Of a DNA stretch of 8,083 bases, positions 5,608-8,083 are shown piece after piece. The notes under the pieces are model-generated. The model saw only the letters and a program-made list of their open reading frames with translations. It had not been told where the DNA came from and did no database searches. Location: assembly GCA_938029995.1 (NCBI GenBank), contig CALHGI010000590.1, positions 1 through 8,083 on the forward strand, read 5' to 3'. Origin of the DNA: an uncultured cyanobacterium (GTDB lineage: Bacteria; Cyanobacteriota; Cyanobacteriia; Phormidesmidales; Phormidesmidaceae). Numbering within the stretch: position 1 is the stretch's first letter; each line of letters begins with the position of its first letter. The translations under genes and the position numbers were made by a program.

Positions 5608-6153
5608 ATGTCAACCCCACCTAATCTCACCCATACCGACGTCGTCTCCAACGATCTCTACGTTTCCTGGCCAGACTACCATCAGTCCATTGAAAAATTA
5701 GCCATGGCTATTCATCAGTCAGGATGGCAATTTAACCAAATTGTTTGCCTTGCTAAAGGAGGTTTACGGATTGGAGATATCCTCTGTCGTATTTATGATC
5801 AGCCCTTGGCAATTCTCTCAACCTCATCCTATGGCGGAGAAGGCAACCGAACCCGTGGGGCGATTACCTTCTCTAGGGATCTCAGTATGACCACCACCAA
5901 TCTCGGCACCCACGTTCTCTTAGTAGATGATCTGGTGGATTCAGGCCAAAGCTTACAACGCAGCATTCGCTGGTTAGAACAGAGATATGGTTTCTATATT
6001 GACGAAATTAGAACCGCTGTACTTTGGTACAAAGACTGTTCAGTCATTAAACCGGATTACTATGTTGACTATTTGAAAACCAACCCATGGATTCATCAAC
6101 CCTTTGAAAAATATGAAGAGATGACTATTGAGACACTTATACAAGAGTCCTAA
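5608..6153 (+). CDS. Phosphoribosyltransferase (COG2236/HGPRT-like)
   Basis: This 181-residue cytoplasmic enzyme has the type I phosphoribosyltransferase fold, which joins PRPP to a nucleobase with release of pyrophosphate. The PRPP motif is clear at 103-116, VLLVDDLVDSGQSL, with the paired acidic residues D107 and D108 and a DSGQS loop in place of the common DTGxT. The sequence LAKGGLRIGDIL (49-60) matches the pyrophosphate loop of hypoxanthine/xanthine enzymes, usually RGG, here KGG. The end (KPDYYVDYLKTNPWIHQPFE) fits the small COG2236 family of predicted phosphoribosyltransferases. A purine base is the likely substrate, but the specificity hood is too variable to say which. I chose ATG at 5608 over the TTG at 5602. 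No Shine-Dalgarno sequence is seen, as is common in cyanobacteria. The next gene on the same strand is 187 bases away and has its own leader, so co-transcription is doubtful. Confidence 0.88.
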   Translation: MSTPPNLTHTDVVSNDLYVSWPDYHQSIEKLAMAIHQSGWQFNQIVCLAKGGLRIGDILCRIYDQPLAILSTSSYGGEGNRTRGAITFSRDLSMTTTNLGTHVLLVDDLVDSGQSLQRSIRWLEQRYGFYIDEIRTAVLWYKDCSVIKPDYYVDYLKTNPWIHQPFEKYEEMTIETLIQES

Positions 6154-6340
6154 AGCCATAAGCATTGACGCAACGGAAACTACAATGGGTCGCTCGTCAA
6201 AATAATTTTTATGTATGAACTAAGGCACTATGCCAAGCCCAACATGAATGAACTGAGGTGAAGCGATTATCTATCCATAAGTTTTATGTTATTTCAACGG
6301 AAACTGGCCAGTTCCGTTGCTGTGGAGTGAAATAAAAATA
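6154..6340 (+). promoter_or_regulatory. Leader of the WD40 gene with repeated CAACGGAAACT
   Basis: The 11-mer CAACGGAAACT occurs at 6171-6181, right after the phosphoribosyltransferase stop, and again at 6295-6305, where it forms the left part of a palindrome. TTGACG (6165-6170) and TACAAT (6181-6186) resemble -35 and -10 boxes but are only 10 bases apart, too close for one promoter. AT-rich stretches (6202-6215, 6275-6293) could hold the real -10. No clear terminator follows the phosphoribosyltransferase gene. Confidence 0.45.
6295..6319. repeat. Near-perfect palindrome before the WD40 start
   Basis: CAACGG (6295-6300), an extra A, then AACTGG (6302-6307) are mirrored without a gap by CCAGTT (6308-6313) and CCGTTG (6314-6319): 12 paired positions and one unpaired base. 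It ends 21 bases before the ATG at 6341 and 4 bases before the putative ribosome site (GGAG, 6324-6327). It could be a repressor operator or, in RNA, a hairpin affecting translation. Confidence 0.7.
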
Positions 6341-7408
6341 ATGATCAAAAAAAATCAAACTATTGTTCCTTCCATCATTGTTTTAGTTGCGCTTGGGATT
6401 ATTGGCGCAGCATTTGGTTTTATTTGGCACAAACTAAATCAAACCTCTAATGTATCCCAGACTCCTGAGAGAAAGGGCATTACAGCCTCGCCAACGGCAA
6501 CACCGACGCAGCGTTCCCTGGCACAACATACGGCCACTGTGCTCAGTGTCGCCCTAAATCCCAACTCTCCTCTCCTGGCTAGCGGCAGCTATGACCAAAC
6601 GGTTAAGCTATGGGACCTGAATACAGGCAAAGTCCAACGCACGCTCAATCATGCGGGACGGGTTAATAGCGTCTTGTTTACACCAAACGGGCGGTATTTG
6701 ATCACAGGGGGAGGGGATGGCAATATCACTGTTTGGAATTCGGAAACTGGTGCAGAAGAGCATCAATTTGCCGGTCGTTCCGGTCGAATTATCAGCTTGG
6801 CCACGAATACTGATGGCACCCTGATCGCTAGCGGAGGAAGTAACGGCACCATTCGTCTGTGGGATCTAGAAAAAAGACGAGAATCGGCCATGTTGCTAGA
6901 GTCTGGCGCACCGGTTAACAGTCTGGCATTTTCGCCCATCAACCCCCAAGAATTAGTCAGTGGCGATCAAGATGGCGTGATTACCCTATGGGATATTGCG
7001 GAGCAAGAAACTATCCGGACCTATAAATCCGGCACGGATAGAATCACGGATGTTGCCATCAGTCCTGATGGACAATATATTGCTAGCAGTAGTTACGATC
7101 CCAATATACAAATTTGGAATTTAGCAACGGCAACGGTTGAACAGACTCTAAGTGGCCATGATTTTGTTGTTGCTAACGTAGCATTCAGTCCCGATGGAGC
7201 AACATTGGCCAGCAGTAGCTTTGACGAAACCATAAAGGTTTGGAACTGGCAACAATCGACGGAACGCTGTACCTTGCGAGGGCATTCCGGATTTGTCTAT
7301 GGTCTTGGGTTTGATGCGCAGGGAGCCGTATTGGCCAGTGGTGGCTATGATGGCTTGGTAAAAACATGGCCGCTAAACGATAAAAAGACAGGTTGCTCAG
7401 CAAGCTAA
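6341..7408 (+). CDS. Membrane-anchored seven-bladed WD40 propeller protein
   Basis: This 355-residue protein has a short basic start (MIKKN), one hydrophobic segment at about 8-28, a Thr/Pro/Ser-rich linker (33-60) and then seven WD40 repeats. They end at LWD 90-92, VWN 131-133, LWD 173-175, LWD 216-218, IWN 258-260, VWN 300-302 and TWP 342-344, each preceded by a blade core such as LLASGSYDQTVKL. Seven blades make one complete propeller, a scaffold for protein contacts; no catalytic domain is present. The charge pattern predicts the N-terminus inside and the propeller on the periplasmic or lumenal side. Two cysteines, C310 and C352, flank the last blade and could form a disulfide there. The start is ATG at 6341, with GGAG (6324-6327) 13 bases upstream; an in-frame TTG at 6317 falls inside the palindrome and is less likely. 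WD40 proteins are common in cyanobacteria, and the partner of this one is unknown. Confidence 0.92.
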   Translation: MIKKNQTIVPSIIVLVALGIIGAAFGFIWHKLNQTSNVSQTPERKGITASPTATPTQRSLAQHTATVLSVALNPNSPLLASGSYDQTVKLWDLNTGKVQRTLNHAGRVNSVLFTPNGRYLITGGGDGNITVWNSETGAEEHQFAGRSGRIISLATNTDGTLIASGGSNGTIRLWDLEKRRESAMLLESGAPVNSLAFSPINPQELVSGDQDGVITLWDIAEQETIRTYKSGTDRITDVAISPDGQYIASSSYDPNIQIWNLATATVEQTLSGHDFVVANVAFSPDGATLASSSFDETIKVWNWQQSTERCTLRGHSGFVYGLGFDAQGAVLASGGYDGLVKTWPLNDKKTGCSAS

Positions 7409-7437
7409 GTAACGAACTAGCCATACCGTCTAGCTTT

Positions 7438-7447
7438 TTCTTAAGAA
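7438..7447. repeat. 10-bp palindrome next to the long hairpin
   Basis: TTCTTAAGAA is a perfect palindrome touching the base of the 7448-7489 stem. Read on the minus strand, it gives the T-rich sequence that follows that stem. Confidence 0.4.
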
Positions 7448-7489
7448 GAAACACCGTATCGCTTCTTTTGAGAAGCAATACGGTGTTTC
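7448..7489. terminator. Long 19-position hairpin between WD40 and ProX genes
   Basis: GAAACACCGTAT (7448-7459) pairs perfectly with ATACGGTGTTTC (7478-7489). After one C-A mismatch (7460/7477), GCTTCT (7461-7466) pairs with AGAAGC (7471-7476) around the loop TTTG. It starts 39 bases after the WD40 stop. On the minus strand the stem is followed by TTCTTAAG, so together with its own GTTTC end the tail is T-rich (GTTTCTTCTT); on the plus strand it is followed by CATAGG. It fits best as a terminator for the minus-strand ProX gene and an mRNA 3' end for the WD40 gene, but its length also recalls small palindromic repeat elements. Confidence 0.75.
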
Positions 7490-7500
7490 CATAGGAACCG

Positions 7501-7527
7501 AAAGAGACTGTTAGATTAGTCTCTTTT
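7501..7527. terminator. Second hairpin, possible bidirectional terminator
   Basis: AAAGAGACT (7501-7509) and AGTCTCTTT (7518-7526) form a perfect 9-bp stem with the 8-base loop GTTAGATT and end in TTTT on the + strand. It lies 47 bases past the ProX stop and just beyond the long 7448-7489 hairpin. As A-rich and T-rich arms flank the stem, it can act in both directions, though the T-runs are short. Confidence 0.6.
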
Positions 7528-7573
7528 AGCCCTGGGGAGAGTCTTTCTATCGGTTGATCACCATGCCAGGGAA

Positions 7574-8083
7574 TTATTTTTTGAACCGTTCGGCATCCTC
7601 TAACCAACTGTCAAACGAACCTTGATTATTTTGAATCCATTCTTCTGCATGGCGACGAATATCCCCAGGGGTATTTTCTCCATCCCGCATGCGTTGGTTT
7701 TGTAAGCTCACATCCATGATAGGAATGCTGACTAACTCGAACCACCGTTCAATGTCTGGGTTAGCTCTCAAAACATCACGATTCGCTAGAATTTGAATCT
7801 GATTAATTTCAAACCCAAGGTTTTTGCCATCAACCACAGACTCATTTTTCTGTGGGCGCAGGGGGGGGACATCCAACCAAACTGCATCTTGATCGGGAAT
7901 CAGCACACTACTCACCCACAGGGGAGTCCAGGTAAAGTAAAGCACGGGTTCGCCGGCTTCGTAGCGTTGGATAGTGCGACCGATGGAGGCGTTGTAATTG
8001 TGGCTATCCTGTTCTACGGTTTCACGTAGATTGTAATCATCTAAATGGGACTCAATCACTCCCCGACAGGCCCAACCGTGGGG
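7574..8083 (-). CDS. ProX/OpuAC-type glycine betaine binding protein (partial)
   Basis: This is the C-terminal 169 residues of the solute-binding protein of a glycine betaine/proline-betaine ABC importer; the N-terminus, with signal peptide, lies beyond the right edge. The frame is open from 8083, so the GTG at 8059 is an internal valine and not a start. The protein aligns along its whole visible length with E. coli ProX: HGWACRGVI (ProX NGWGCEGAI), RYEAGEPVLYFTWTPLWVS (ProX RYKEGKPVFYYTWTPYWVS), and the tail pattern Q-MRDGE-TPGDI--H---WI. Two of the three aromatic-box tryptophans that hold the betaine ammonium group are present, in GWAC and TWTP (ProX W140 and W188); the third is off the window. 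The cysteine after the first Trp matches ProX C142, which forms a disulfide. Betaine or a related compatible solute is the expected ligand, and permease and ATPase genes are expected upstream, off-window. Confidence 0.92.
   Translation of the reverse strand, partial: PHGWACRGVIESHLDDYNLRETVEQDSHNYNASIGRTIQRYEAGEPVLYFTWTPLWVSSVLIPDQDAVWLDVPPLRPQKNESVVDGKNLGFEINQIQILANRDVLRANPDIERWFELVSIPIMDVSLQNQRMRDGENTPGDIRRHAEEWIQNNQGSFDSWLEDAERFKK

Noticed and set aside
5608..7408. Phosphoribosyltransferase and WD40 genes as one operon
   Set aside because: They share a strand, but the 187-bp spacer carries its own operator-like palindrome, and no functional link between the products is known to me.
7185..7607. 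140-codon minus-strand frame across the WD40 end and the hairpins
   Set aside because: It runs opposite to a well-supported WD40 gene and through both terminator hairpins, and shows no domain.

Overview
The window looks like ordinary chromosomal DNA from a cyanobacterium. Three exact copies of the octamer GCGATCGC (HIP1, the highly iterated palindrome of cyanobacterial genomes) lie at 204-211, 1519-1526 and 4904-4911, far above chance for 8 kb. The gene types also fit: a band-7/prohibitin protein, a membrane-bound Hanks-type Ser/Thr kinase with an extracytoplasmic tail, a membrane-anchored WD40 propeller and an orphan HEPN protein. Base composition is even, and no rRNA, tRNA, insertion sequence, integrase or CRISPR array was seen. 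I cannot name a species.

Layout from left to right. Positions 1-170 hold a leader and perhaps the edge of another gene. A prohibitin-like gene (+, TTG start, 171-1004) ends in a clear hairpin/T-run terminator. A convergent Ser/Thr kinase gene (-, 1182-2933) has its stop codon inside a four-copy 14-bp tandem repeat. A spacer of about 300 bp with an 8-bp inverted repeat separates it from a divergent HEPN/UPF0332-like gene (+, 3237-3662). The next gene encodes a GPH-family (MelB-like) transporter (-, 3731-5137), convergent with the HEPN gene across a shared 11-bp stem. A 470-bp spacer rich in direct and inverted repeats follows. Then come a phosphoribosyltransferase gene (+, 5608-6153) and a seven-bladed WD40 protein with an N-terminal membrane anchor (+, 6341-7408), whose leader carries a near-perfect palindrome. 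Two back-to-back hairpins separate it from the 3' part of a ProX/OpuAC-type glycine betaine binding protein gene (-, 7574-8083, cut by the window edge).

Strand switches occur between nearly all genes and every spacer is large, so this is mostly a set of single-gene transcription units, not an operon. Two proteins (prohibitin and kinase) join membrane organisation and signalling, two (GPH carrier and ProX) serve solute uptake, and the HEPN, phosphoribosyltransferase and WD40 proteins have no clear pathway here. I see no convincing new multi-gene system. The points most worth checking are small: the uncharacterised C-terminal domain of the kinase, the lone HEPN protein, the operator-like repeats upstream of the transporter and WD40 genes, and the loss of both melibiose-binding aspartates in an otherwise MelB-like carrier.
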